Shown here: piece after piece, positions 1 to 5,907 of the stretch
How the letters are laid out: each line of letters starts with the position of its first letter
How positions within the stretch are numbered: the stretch's first letter is position 1
DNA from: Minisyncoccota bacterium
GTDB lineage: Bacteria; Patescibacteriota; Minisyncoccia; Phycocordibacterales; UBA2100
NCBI GenBank assembly: GCA_016763615.1
Contig: JAESTJ010000017.1
Location: 1 to 21,188, forward strand
DNA: 21,188 nucleotides
Direction of reading: 5' to 3'
Notes under the pieces: model-generated
Seen by the model: the letters and a program-made list of their open reading frames with translations, nothing else
Database searches by the model: none
What the model was told of the DNA's origin: nothing
Made by a program: the position numbers and the translations under genes

Positions 1-3
1 AAT

Positions 4-46
4 TGGCTAAATCGCTAAAACGCCCTGCGTTTTAGCGATTTAGCCA
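4..46. terminator. Perfect 20-bp stem-loop at window start
   Basis: Positions 4-23 and 27-46 are exact reverse complements with a 3-nt loop (24-26). No T-run follows on the plus strand. It lies between whatever precedes the window and murB, so it may be a terminator for the upstream gene or a palindromic repeat. No other copy is seen in this window. Confidence 0.4.
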
Positions 47-112
47 TATTTGAGATATTTTAGGCGGTACTACTCATAAGATTTGTCTCTACCAACAGGG
101 TACTATTCCCTA

Positions 113-118
113 TATACT
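113..118 (+). promoter_or_regulatory. Probable -10 box of murB (leaderless)
   Basis: TATACT sits 7 nt before the murB ATG, so transcription would start at or next to the start codon. There is no Shine-Dalgarno sequence before the ATG. No convincing -35 box is seen at 16-18 bp; TTGTCT at 83-88 is too far away. The same short -10-to-ATG spacing recurs at many genes here. Confidence 0.5.
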
Positions 119-125
119 TGCGATT

Positions 126-1055
126 ATGAATATACTGGAAAACGTGGAACTTGCACCTTTAACCACTTTTGAAATTGGCGGTCCTGCAAAATATTTTATT
201 GAGGTAAAAAATTCTGACCAACTTGGAGCAGCTCTGGACTACGCGCAAACAAGAAAGCTTCCATTTTTTGTTCTCGCAGGAGGTAGCAATGTTTTGATAG
301 CAGATACTGGATTTAACGGAGTGGTTATAAAAATTGCATTCAAGGAACTCAAAGTCGATACCCTAAATAGTCAGGTGTACGCTGAAGCAGGGTCTTCCCT
401 TATGGACTGCATTTTTGAAAGTGCTGGTGCAGGATTAAGTGGAATGGAATCGATGTATGGTATCCCCGGAAGTGTTGGAGGGGCGGCTCGTGGTAATGCA
501 GGGGCATTTGGTGCAGAAATGGTTGATGTGGTGAAAGAGATAACTGCACTTAATATAGAAACGCGTGAAATAAAAACTTTCGCTAACGAAGACTGCTTTT
601 TCTCATATAGAAACTCTTTTTTTAAGAAAAATACCGATTGGATAATAATTTCAGTTTTGTTGCAACTAGAAAAAGAGACTGGCGGGAGTGCTCTTAAAAG
701 AGCTGAGGAAATACTAGCATTAAGAAACGAGCGTCAAATCCAAAATATTCAGTCCGCGGGCTCATTTTTTATGAATCCCTCAGTGAACCAATCTATACAA
801 GACTCTTTCAGAAAGGAAAAAGGCACAGAGGCTCGTGAGCGACGAGTACCAGCTGGTTGGCTCATAGAAAAAAGTGGCTTTAAGGGAGTATGTGAAAATA
901 ATGTGTGTACAGGGAAGAGAAGTCCTAATTACATTATTAATAGCGGGGGAGCTTCTGCTAGTTCTGTTAGGAACCTGGCTGAATCTATACGAAATAAGGT
1001 TTTGGAAAAGTTTGCAATTGAATTGCATGAAGAAGTAATGCAAGTTGGATTCTAG
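126..1055 (+). CDS. murB: UDP-N-acetylenolpyruvoylglucosamine reductase MurB
   Basis: MurB is a cytoplasmic FAD enzyme that reduces UDP-GlcNAc-enolpyruvate with NADPH to UDP-MurNAc, the second committed step of peptidoglycan precursor synthesis. The 309-residue protein is of normal family length. The FAD-binding motif AGGSNVLI is at residues 51-58, the glycine-rich GIPGSVGGAARGNAGAFG segment at about 112-129, and YRNS at 161-164. The conserved serine of AGSFF is S213, the substrate-region motif AGWLIE is at about 243-248, and the C-terminal HEE carries the expected catalytic glutamate (E302 or E303). ATG 126 follows a -10-like TATACT by 7 nt and gives a start typical of the family. The D-Ala-D-Ala ligase gene follows after 30 nt, so this is a cell-wall pair. 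Confidence 0.95.
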   Translation: MNILENVELAPLTTFEIGGPAKYFIEVKNSDQLGAALDYAQTRKLPFFVLAGGSNVLIADTGFNGVVIKIAFKELKVDTLNSQVYAEAGSSLMDCIFESAGAGLSGMESMYGIPGSVGGAARGNAGAFGAEMVDVVKEITALNIETREIKTFANEDCFFSYRNSFFKKNTDWIIISVLLQLEKETGGSALKRAEEILALRNERQIQNIQSAGSFFMNPSVNQSIQDSFRKEKGTEARERRVPAGWLIEKSGFKGVCENNVCTGKRSPNYIINSGGASASSVRNLAESIRNKVLEKFAIELHEEVMQVGF

Positions 1056-1085
1056 CTACTTTGAGCAACATGCTACACTAGTATA

Positions 1086-2075
1086 ATGTCGCGATTGCAC
1101 GTTGGAGTATTACGAGGTGGCCCCTCAAGCGAGTATGATGTTTCACTTGCTAGTGGAGCTGCAGTTTTAGAAAATCTGTCAGAGGATAAATACGACGTAA
1201 CGGATATACTTATTTCTAGGGACGGAAAATGGCACTCACGTGGACTTCCTATACCACCAGAAAGGGCTCTACAAAAGCTTGATGTAGCTCTCATAGCTTT
1301 ACATGGGGAATATGGAGAAGACGGTTCCGTACAAAAAATTTTGAACGCGTACAATATTGCTTACGCTGGTTCTGGTGTACTTGGTTCTACACTAGCTATG
1401 AATAAAGGGCAAGCAAAAACTCGTGTGGGAACTTTGGATGGCGTTAAAATGCCAGGGCACGTTGTTTTGCATCTTGAAGACGTGCAGGACTCCCTACAAG
1501 AAGCGGTGCAAAATGTGTTCTCTAAATTTGGTCCAGGATATATTGTTAAACCCCTTCGCGGTGGTTCGTCGGTGGGTATTTTGGTTGCAGACTCCATTTC
1601 AGCTCTCCCTGATGTTTTGGCAGAAGCTTTTGAAAGTACCGATTCTGTTATTGTAGAACAATTTATACAAGGAAGAGAAGGAACTTGTGGGATTGTTGAG
1701 AATCTTCGAAATGAGCAGCTGTACAGTCTACCTCCTGTAGAAATCATAGCCCCTAAAACAGAAGGATTTTGGGACTATGAATCCAAATACGATGACGAAC
1801 ATGAGCTTATATGCCCGGGAAATTTTACTACTGCAGAGAAACAAATCATGCAAAATGCAGCACGTTCTGTGCATAACACACTTGGATTACGTCACTATTC
1901 CCGCTCTGATTTTATAGTAGCTCCTTCAGGGATTTATTTTCTTGAAGTGAACACCCTTCCTGGTCTTACTCCGACATCGTTATTGCCCAAGTCTCTTGAA
2001 TCTATCGGCATGACATTTCCAGATTTTCTCGATCATTTAGTAGAGTTGGCACTAATGCAACATAGAGTAGTGTGA
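1086..2075 (+). CDS. ddl: D-alanine--D-alanine ligase
   Basis: Ddl is an ATP-grasp enzyme that joins two D-alanines for the peptidoglycan stem peptide. The 329-residue protein shows the N-terminal GGPSSEYDVS motif (11-20, catalytic Glu 16), LHGEYGEDGSVQ, the ATP-binding VKPLRGGSSVGI segment, and the C-terminal EVNTLPGLTPTSLLPK motif that supplies Mg and substrate ligands. All the main family motifs are present. TACACT at 1074-1079 lies 6 nt before the ATG and could give a leaderless transcript separate from murB. It sits beside murB, which supports a peptidoglycan role, and it ends about 80 nt before a tRNA gene. Confidence 0.95.
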   Translation: MSRLHVGVLRGGPSSEYDVSLASGAAVLENLSEDKYDVTDILISRDGKWHSRGLPIPPERALQKLDVALIALHGEYGEDGSVQKILNAYNIAYAGSGVLGSTLAMNKGQAKTRVGTLDGVKMPGHVVLHLEDVQDSLQEAVQNVFSKFGPGYIVKPLRGGSSVGILVADSISALPDVLAEAFESTDSVIVEQFIQGREGTCGIVENLRNEQLYSLPPVEIIAPKTEGFWDYESKYDDEHELICPGNFTTAEKQIMQNAARSVHNTLGLRHYSRSDFIVAPSGIYFLEVNTLPGLTPTSLLPKSLESIGMTFPDFLDHLVELALMQHRVV

Positions 2076-2089
2076 TGAGCACAAAACTG

Positions 2090-2118
2090 TTGTATGTCCA
2101 CTCTCTTGCTGCTAGAAT
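2090..2118 (+). promoter_or_regulatory. Promoter of the tRNA-Ala gene
   Basis: TTGTAT (2090-2095), a 17-bp spacer, then TAGAAT (2113-2118). The predicted start near 2125 leaves a leader of about 32 nt containing a 6-bp hairpin (AGAAAC / GTTTCT with a 6-nt loop, about 2127-2144) before the tRNA. Confidence 0.6.
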
Positions 2119-2156
2119 GCTCCCGTAGAAACGACTCAGTTTCTAAGATTAATGTT

Positions 2157-2230
2157 GGGCCAGTAGCTCAGTTGGCTAGAGCGCCTCATTTGCACTGAGG
2201 AGGCCGGGGGTTCGAGTCCTCTCTGGTCCA
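2157..2230 (+). tRNA. tRNA-Ala (anticodon TGC)
   Basis: The full cloverleaf can be folded by eye. The acceptor stem is GGGCCAG / CTGGTCC, the D stem GCTC / GAGC, and the anticodon stem CCTCA / TGAGG around the loop TTTGCAC (anticodon TGC, alanine). The T stem is GGGGG / CCTCT around TTCGAGT, with discriminator A. The third acceptor pair is G-T, matching the G3-U70 identity element of tRNA-Ala. CCA is not encoded at this 3' end (CAT follows). CCA is present after a second copy of the 3' end 200 bp downstream. Any primary transcript would run on into the structured element that follows. Confidence 0.95.
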
Positions 2231-2433
2231 CATAGACAAGCAAAAGTCGATGCATCGCATCGGCTTTTGCTTTGTCTTGGACTCCAGAGAGGACTCGAAA
2301 AGAGTCGCTGGTACACAAGACGAGCGGAGCGAGGGCTTGTCAGCGACGGCAGGCCTGTGTCACTTAATAGAATTGAGTCCGTAGGACGAAAATTATATTT
2401 AGTATAGATAGGCGAGTCCTCTCTGGTCCACCA
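2213..2433 (+). repeat. tRNA-3'-end-bounded structured element, copy 1
   Basis: The last 18 nt of tRNA-Ala (2213-2230, cgagtcctctctggtcca) recur exactly at 2413-2430, 200 bp away, and the second copy is followed by CCA (2431-2433). In between are a long hairpin (arms 2234-2252 and 2258-2277), an inverted copy of 14 nt of the tRNA end (2284-2297), and a second stem (GTCGCTG 2304-2310 with CAGCGAC 2341-2347). There is no ORF with plausible coding character. This accounts for the gene-free stretch 2231-2479. The arrangement resembles integration at a tRNA 3' end, but the insert is far too small to carry an integrase. Confidence 0.8.
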
Positions 2434-2456
2434 ACAAGCCAATATGAACCAATATA

Positions 2457-2473
2457 TACCATTATGGTAATAT
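2457..2473 (+). promoter_or_regulatory. Palindrome and -10 box before the flavin-protein gene
   Basis: TACCAT-T-ATGGTA (2457-2469) is a perfect 13-bp palindrome, with GAAC to its left and GTTC to its right extending imperfect symmetry. It overlaps TAATAT (2468-2473), a -10-like box 6 nt before the ATG at 2480. An operator role is inferred from the position. Confidence 0.4.
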
Positions 2474-2479
2474 GTTCGT

Positions 2480-2938
2480 ATGGTTGAAATAAACTTAGAA
2501 GAACTTCTAAACGAATATCTAAAGGATAATCGGCTAATGCAACTCGCCACGGTTGCGGATGGCTATCCGTGGTTGTGCAATCTATACTTTGTACATGACG
2601 ACGACAATAATATTTATTGGACATCAGCTAAAATACGCCGTCACTCTAAGGAACTTAAGGCTGATTCAAGAGTTGCCGCAACAATACTTCGTGACGAAGA
2701 TAAGAAACAAGCTTTGCAAATAACTGGTGATGCGTTTGAGGTACCTCTTAAGGACGTTGAGTATGTAGACAAACTCTATGCATCTAAGTTTGGTGATAAA
2801 TCAAGAGCAGCTGAGGTTTTGGCCAATGACCCAGACGGTAGAGCTTTCTGGGTTTTGAAACCTAAACTAATCGAATTTTGGGATGAAGTGAACTTTCCAG
2901 ACGCTCACAAGCAAACAATAGTAAATATTGGTAACTAA
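2480..2938 (+). CDS. Pyridoxamine 5'-phosphate oxidase-like FMN split-barrel protein
   Basis: This 152-residue protein has the PNPOx-like flavin split-barrel pattern. An N-terminal helix is followed by LMQLATVADGYPWLCNLYFVHDD, a strand with IYWTSAKIRRHSKEL (the usual phosphate and FMN contact region), VAATILRDEDKKQALQITGDAFEV, and a C-terminal segment ending in VLKPKLIEFWDE. Members bind FMN, F420 or heme, and some reduce or oxidise small molecules; the substrate cannot be read from sequence. It lies just after the tRNA-bounded element, with the EEP-family gene 12 nt downstream, so both may form one accessory unit. Expression is probably leaderless from TAATAT at 2468-2473. Confidence 0.8.
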   Translation: MVEINLEELLNEYLKDNRLMQLATVADGYPWLCNLYFVHDDDNNIYWTSAKIRRHSKELKADSRVAATILRDEDKKQALQITGDAFEVPLKDVEYVDKLYASKFGDKSRAAEVLANDPDGRAFWVLKPKLIEFWDEVNFPDAHKQTIVNIGN

Positions 2939-2950
2939 AATATTCCAAAT

Positions 2951-3697
2951 ATGAAAATTCTGCAGTGGAACGTTTGGTATAAAGAGAATATTGATAATAT
3001 TTTAGGTTTACTTAAGGAAGTTGATGCAGATGTAATATGCCTACAGGAGATTACAGATGACAGTGACTACAACACAGGCATAAATACTGCCACATATCTT
3101 GCCGATAAACTCGAATATAATTTATTTTATAAAGACGCACAAACAAATACAGTTGACGGACTGAGTAAGGGTTTGGGTAATGCAATACTTAGCAAATCTC
3201 CAATTGTCTCTTCTAATTTTTTCCACATTCAAGAGCCTACAAACCCCGAAGCAAAGGACGTAGATTACTCAAAAGAGGGGCGTCTCTACAGCGAAATAAC
3301 TGTGTCAGTGAATAATAGGGAGTTCACCATAGGAACAACTCACATGTCGTACACATATGCATTTCAAGAAACTTCAGCAAAAAGGGACGAAACTGACAAT
3401 TTATTAAAAATTCTCAAAGGTAAGACTTCAAATTTCTTAATTACTGGTGATTTTAATGTTCTACCAGATTCGTATACAGTAAACGAAATACAAAAGATGT
3501 TCAAAAACGTAGGTCCGCCCATAAATGAAAACACATGGACAACAAAACCATTCTCATATAATGGCTTTGAGGCAAAAACACTTGACTGGAGGTTGGATTA
3601 TTGTTTCGCCACAGCTGATGTAGAAGTAATCTCAGCACAGATACTTAAGACTGAATTTTCCGATCATCTACCAATTTTGATAGAACTTAAAGATTAA
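2951..3697 (+). CDS. Endonuclease/exonuclease/phosphatase (EEP) family protein
   Basis: The 248-residue protein has the EEP fold signatures: the start MKILQWNVW with Asn 7, LQEIT with metal-binding Glu 33, GTTHMSYTY with the catalytic-type His, GDFNVLPDS with the Asp/Asn pair, LDWRLDYCFA, and the terminal SDHLPILIEL with the active-site Asp-His. The length suits a single-domain member. These enzymes are Mg-dependent phosphodiesterases or phosphatases acting on DNA, RNA, phospholipid or nucleotide substrates, and which applies here is unknown. There is no signal peptide, so it is cytoplasmic. It follows the flavin-protein gene by 12 nt and probably shares its transcript, although TAAAAT at 2936-2941 could serve as its own -10. 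Confidence 0.85.
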   Translation: MKILQWNVWYKENIDNILGLLKEVDADVICLQEITDDSDYNTGINTATYLADKLEYNLFYKDAQTNTVDGLSKGLGNAILSKSPIVSSNFFHIQEPTNPEAKDVDYSKEGRLYSEITVSVNNREFTIGTTHMSYTYAFQETSAKRDETDNLLKILKGKTSNFLITGDFNVLPDSYTVNEIQKMFKNVGPPINENTWTTKPFSYNGFEAKTLDWRLDYCFATADVEVISAQILKTEFSDHLPILIELKD

Positions 3698-3716
3698 GTA
3701 AAATCTTTTACTTAAT
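3693..3716. terminator. AT-rich hairpin at the end of the EEP gene
   Basis: ATTAAGTAAAA (3693-3703) and TTTTACTTAAT (3706-3716) are exact reverse complements and overlap the stop codon. The stem is AT-only apart from one G-C pair and has a 2-nt loop, so its strength as a terminator is uncertain. The right arm runs into the direct repeat that starts at 3713. Confidence 0.35.
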
Positions 3717-3782
3717 ACGTACCAATATTCTCATATATAACAGGTACTAACGTTTTCCCTGCATCTGCGATTGTCTCCACAT
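3713..3782. repeat. Direct repeat R1, left flank of the metal-resistance operon
   Basis: About 70 bp that recurs at 6790-6858 with only a few differences. Both begin taatacgtaccaatattctc, share GTACC...GGTAC inner inverted arms and acaggtactaa, and end in cgattgtctccacat. Each copy lies directly after the last gene of a transcription unit. In R1 the end TTGTCT-ccacat-AGACAA makes a short inverted repeat with the start of element copy 2. Confidence 0.85.
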
Positions 3783-3963
3783 AGACAAGCAAAAGTCGAT
3801 GCATCGCATCGGCTTTTTGCTTTGTCTTGGACTCCAGAGAGAACTCGAAAAGAGACGCTGGTACACAAGACGAGCGGAGAGAGGGCTTGTCAGCGACGGC
3901 GGGGCTGCGTCACTTAATATTTTTGCTAAAATATTTAGTAAAGGCAACCGAGTCCTCTCTGGT
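3777..3963. repeat. tRNA-3'-end-bounded structured element, copy 2
   Basis: Near-identical to copy 1 from ccacatagacaagc through cagcgacggc and on to cacttaata, with a few substitutions and one extra T in the hairpin. It ends in the same tRNA-Ala tail sequence (cgagtcctctctggt, 3949-3963), but there is no tRNA gene here. The inner inverted copy of the tRNA tail is kept with one change (near 3836-3847). The right-hand part (tttagtaaaggcaaccgagt, 3934-3953) matches the relic at 9532-9551 with one mismatch. With R1 and the hairpin at 4012-4028 it fills the gene-free stretch 3698-4118. Confidence 0.8.
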
Positions 3964-4011
3964 GCCTCTATTTTACCAAATCCAAACCTATTTTCAAAAC
4001 AAACACTAACT

Positions 4012-4028
4012 CACGCGCGGAGCGCGTG
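4012..4028. repeat. GC-rich hairpin upstream of the arsR-type gene
   Basis: CACGCGC and GCGCGTG form a perfect 7-bp stem around GGA. It is strikingly GC-rich in an AT-rich intergenic region and has no T-run after it. Function unknown. Confidence 0.4.
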
Positions 4029-4083
4029 GTAATTCCAAACCCACCCAATGCGTGCGCAAATGTTGCTCCCTGTGGATAAAAGC

Positions 4084-4118
4084 TTGCGTCAAAAATCAAT
4101 ATGAATTATAATTCATAT
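4084..4118 (+). promoter_or_regulatory. Promoter with overlapping ArsR-type operator
   Basis: TTGCGT (4084-4089), a 17-bp spacer and TATAAT (4107-4112) form a near-consensus promoter. The -10 box lies inside a perfect 20-bp palindrome, atatgaattataattcatat (4099-4118). The palindrome resembles the inverted repeats bound by ArsR/SmtB regulators. The predicted transcription start falls at about 4119, the second ATG of the regulator ORF, so a bound repressor would block the -10 and the transcript would be leaderless. Confidence 0.75.
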
Positions 4119-4430
4119 ATGAAAAATATTGACTTGGATAAACCACACAAATTTTTCTTTGAGACTCTGGGCAATCAGGCGCGCTGGGATATTATTCATC
4201 TTCTCCAAAAAAAGTCTCACAGGGTTACTGATATTGCAAAAGAATTAGATTACGAACAAAGTCTAGTATCTCATCATTTGAAGCGCCTTGGAGCGTGTGG
4301 GTTTGTTACGTTTACAGAAAATGGGAACGAACGTATTTACAACCTTAACAAGGAGACCATAGAACCAATTATAACGCTTATGGAAAAGCATATAAATAAG
4401 TTTTGTAAAAAACTATGTTGCAAAACGTAG
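4119..4430 (+). CDS. ArsR/SmtB-family winged-helix metal-responsive repressor
   Basis: Counted from ATG 4119 the protein has 103 residues. It shows the ArsR winged helix: FFETLGNQARWDIIHLLQ, then SHRVTDIAKELDYEQSLVSHHLKRL as the recognition helix-turn-helix, then the wing FVTFTENGNERIYNL. The tail HINKFCKKLCC holds three cysteines that could bind a soft metal. An ATG also exists at 4101, but it lies inside the palindromic operator and upstream of the predicted transcription start, so 4119 is preferred. It heads an operon of MerC/MerF-like genes and probably represses it until a thiophilic metal binds. Mercury operons classically use MerR, so an ArsR-type controller is a departure. The actual inducer is not known. 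Confidence 0.85.
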   Translation: MKNIDLDKPHKFFFETLGNQARWDIIHLLQKKSHRVTDIAKELDYEQSLVSHHLKRLGACGFVTFTENGNERIYNLNKETIEPIITLMEKHINKFCKKLCCKT

Positions 4431-4460
4431 TGTTAAAAAATTATTAAGAATAATATTAGT

Positions 4461-5060
4461 ATGAAAAATATAACAATAGCAATCGTTGCATTAGTGATAG
4501 GTATAATCGGCACAGTATTAGTCACCAATAGTCCTAAAGAATCAGCACCCACGATAGCACAGGAAAGCGAAATTTCTTCGGAGAACCCATATGAACGCCT
4601 TCCAGTTATTGATGGTTATTATGAGGGTGAAAAAGTGTGGTTTATCCACACCGATGTATCAGATGAGGGCATGGCAAAACGATTAACAAACATGGTCGGG
4701 TTCAATACTGTGCACGTACCGAAATTAACTGATGTTGATGCGTCAAAACTTAGTAAGCTCTATGTCTTTACAAACGGGCTCAAACAAGTTGGTGTTGCAC
4801 CATGGGAGGGTGGACCATTTGGATATCAAATTGATATTTTAGATTCAATTCCAGGAGACTCGACATACACATCACTTCGAAATCCGAACCTTGTAACATG
4901 GAGTGACGACGCGACTCCGCGCCTTCTAACTTCAATGGAGGAACTTTTAAAAGCCAAGAAAAATGGAGAACTTTTCATCAAGCCAACAGATATCGTCGTG
5001 AACGTTCCTATGATGAAGTGGCCGGGTAAATATTTAGGAGGAGAAAGTAAAATTAGATAG
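4461..5060 (+). CDS. Membrane-anchored DUF7482-like protein of the metal operon
   Basis: This 199-residue protein has an N-terminal hydrophobic segment (about residues 4-22) that should act as a signal anchor, placing the rest outside the membrane. The body has YYEGEKVWFIHTDVSD, MVGFNTVHVP, LYVFTNG, GPFGYQIDILDSIPGD, NLVTW and a C-terminal VVNVPMMKWPGG-type ending. I recognise this layout from proteins annotated as DUF7482, recalled rather than searched. No enzymatic motif is evident and there are no cysteines, so it is not a Cys-based metal binder. TAATAT at 4451-4456 lies 4 nt before the ATG. The MerC-like gene follows after 4 nt. Function unknown; a periplasm-side accessory role is only a guess from context. 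Confidence 0.65.
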   Translation: MKNITIAIVALVIGIIGTVLVTNSPKESAPTIAQESEISSENPYERLPVIDGYYEGEKVWFIHTDVSDEGMAKRLTNMVGFNTVHVPKLTDVDASKLSKLYVFTNGLKQVGVAPWEGGPFGYQIDILDSIPGDSTYTSLRNPNLVTWSDDATPRLLTSMEELLKAKKNGELFIKPTDIVVNVPMMKWPGKYLGGESKIR

Positions 5061-5064
5061 TCAT

Positions 5065-5460
5065 ATGAAAACAACAATTTGGAAAAAACTATTAACTCAA
5101 CTATCTCCAATCTTAGGAGCAGGTGCAGTAGGGGTGTGTCCGTTTTGTTGGGTTGGTTCAGCCTCACTGCTAACATATCTCGGGTTAGGGGCATTGATAT
5201 CTGCGTGGTTGTGGGTGGTAGCTATTTTTGTTTTACTCGGCTTAGTCGGGTTTGCTTTCGATTACAAAGCACACAAAAATATACGTCCTTTGGCTCTGCT
5301 AATAGTAGGTGCCCTTTTATTGTATGTGGGCAGGTATGTATTAGTCGGTACCGGTTTTGGTTATTGGCCAATTTGGGGTAGTGGTGCTGCACTTATTGTG
5401 ACAGCAGTTGTACTTAATAAAAAAGAATTTAAAAAGACAAAAGTTGATGAAAAAAACTAA
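5065..5460 (+). CDS. MerC-like membrane protein
   Basis: A 131-residue, very hydrophobic protein with about four membrane spans. The CPFCW motif (C25 and C28) lies in the first span, as in MerC/MerT-type mercury transporters, where a membrane cysteine pair receives Hg(II) and passes it inward. The later part is hydrophobic with the lysine-rich tail KKEFKKTKVDEKN, expected in the cytoplasm. It overlaps the merF start by 14 nt, so the two are translationally linked. The family call rests on the cysteine placement, length and partner gene. Transport of mercury is inferred from family and context; another soft metal or metalloid is possible. Confidence 0.7.
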   Translation: MKTTIWKKLLTQLSPILGAGAVGVCPFCWVGSASLLTYLGLGALISAWLWVVAIFVLLGLVGFAFDYKAHKNIRPLALLIVGALLLYVGRYVLVGTGFGYWPIWGSGAALIVTAVVLNKKEFKKTKVDEKN

Positions 5461-5698
5461 ACCCTCAAAAAAAGGACTCTACACTGCTGCTACAGGAACA
5501 GTGATTGTAGCTCTATGCTGCTTCACCCCTATCCTTGTGGTTACAGTTGGAATAGTTGGTTTGAGTGCCCTAACACCGTATCTTGATTATGTACTCTATC
5601 CTGCGCTCGCAGTCATGCTGGTGGTAACCTACTTAGCGTATAAAAAATGGAAACAAGGGTGCAATAACAATGAAATAGAAGAAAAAGATAATATATAA
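5447..5698 (+). CDS. merF: MerF-family mercury transport protein
   Basis: MerF is a small inner-membrane protein that moves Hg(II) into the cytoplasm. The 83-residue product from ATG 5447 has two spans and the diagnostic ALCCFTPIL segment (C24, C25) followed by VGIVGLSALTPYLDYVLYPAL, very close to the known MerF pattern and length (about 80). Known MerF has a second cysteine pair near the C-terminus; here only one cysteine (C72) is seen, so the hand-off step may differ. An earlier in-frame start at 5408 would add 13 residues read inside the upstream gene and is unlikely. No merA reductase or merP is found in this window. Confidence 0.85.
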   Translation: MKKTKPSKKGLYTAATGTVIVALCCFTPILVVTVGIVGLSALTPYLDYVLYPALAVMLVVTYLAYKKWKQGCNNNEIEEKDNI

Positions 5699-5709
5699 AT
5701 ATATAACAT

Positions 5710-5897
5710 ATGAACAATGCAAACCTAATTTGCCCAAAATGTGGGAACAACCAAGAGACAGATATACCTCAAGATAAATGCCTGGCATCGTATCAGTGTG
5801 AAAAATGTAAAGAAAAATATCAGTCCCAAAAGAAAGTAAAAATTGTTGTGTCATCTGTGAGTATTCAGACACCAAGTGCCCTGTTGCGAACAAATAA
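5710..5897 (+). pseudogene. GDCCxC-type zinc-ribbon protein, frameshifted
   Basis: From ATG 5710 the first 44 residues form a zinc ribbon: C8-x2-C11, then DKC (C24), then C30-x2-C33. This matches the small mercury-associated GDCCxC family. The open frame then leaves the family pattern. Adding one A to the A5 run at 5838-5842 restores NCCVICEYSDTKCPVANK and a stop at 5895-5897, giving a 62-residue protein with nine cysteines and the expected CCxxC signature and length. As written, the frame instead runs on into the next gene as a 232-residue fusion. The lesion may be real, a sequencing error in a homopolymer, or a site of slippage. The family name is recalled, not searched. Confidence 0.75.
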
Positions 5898-5907
5898 GAG
5901 AGGTAGT

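Noticed and set aside
64..125. Possible third copy of the R1/R2 repeat before murB
   Set aside because: It shares short words in the same order (acagg-tacta, ttccct, gcgatt), but the spacing differs and no long match exists, so chance cannot be excluded.
2136..2624. Antisense open frames across tRNA-Ala and element copy 1
   Set aside because: They are shadows of the tRNA and repeat, and resemble the spurious proteins often annotated opposite tRNA genes.
3799..4032. Open frames inside element copy 2
   Set aside because: They translate hairpin and tRNA-tail sequence and are not kept in copy 1, so they are not genes.
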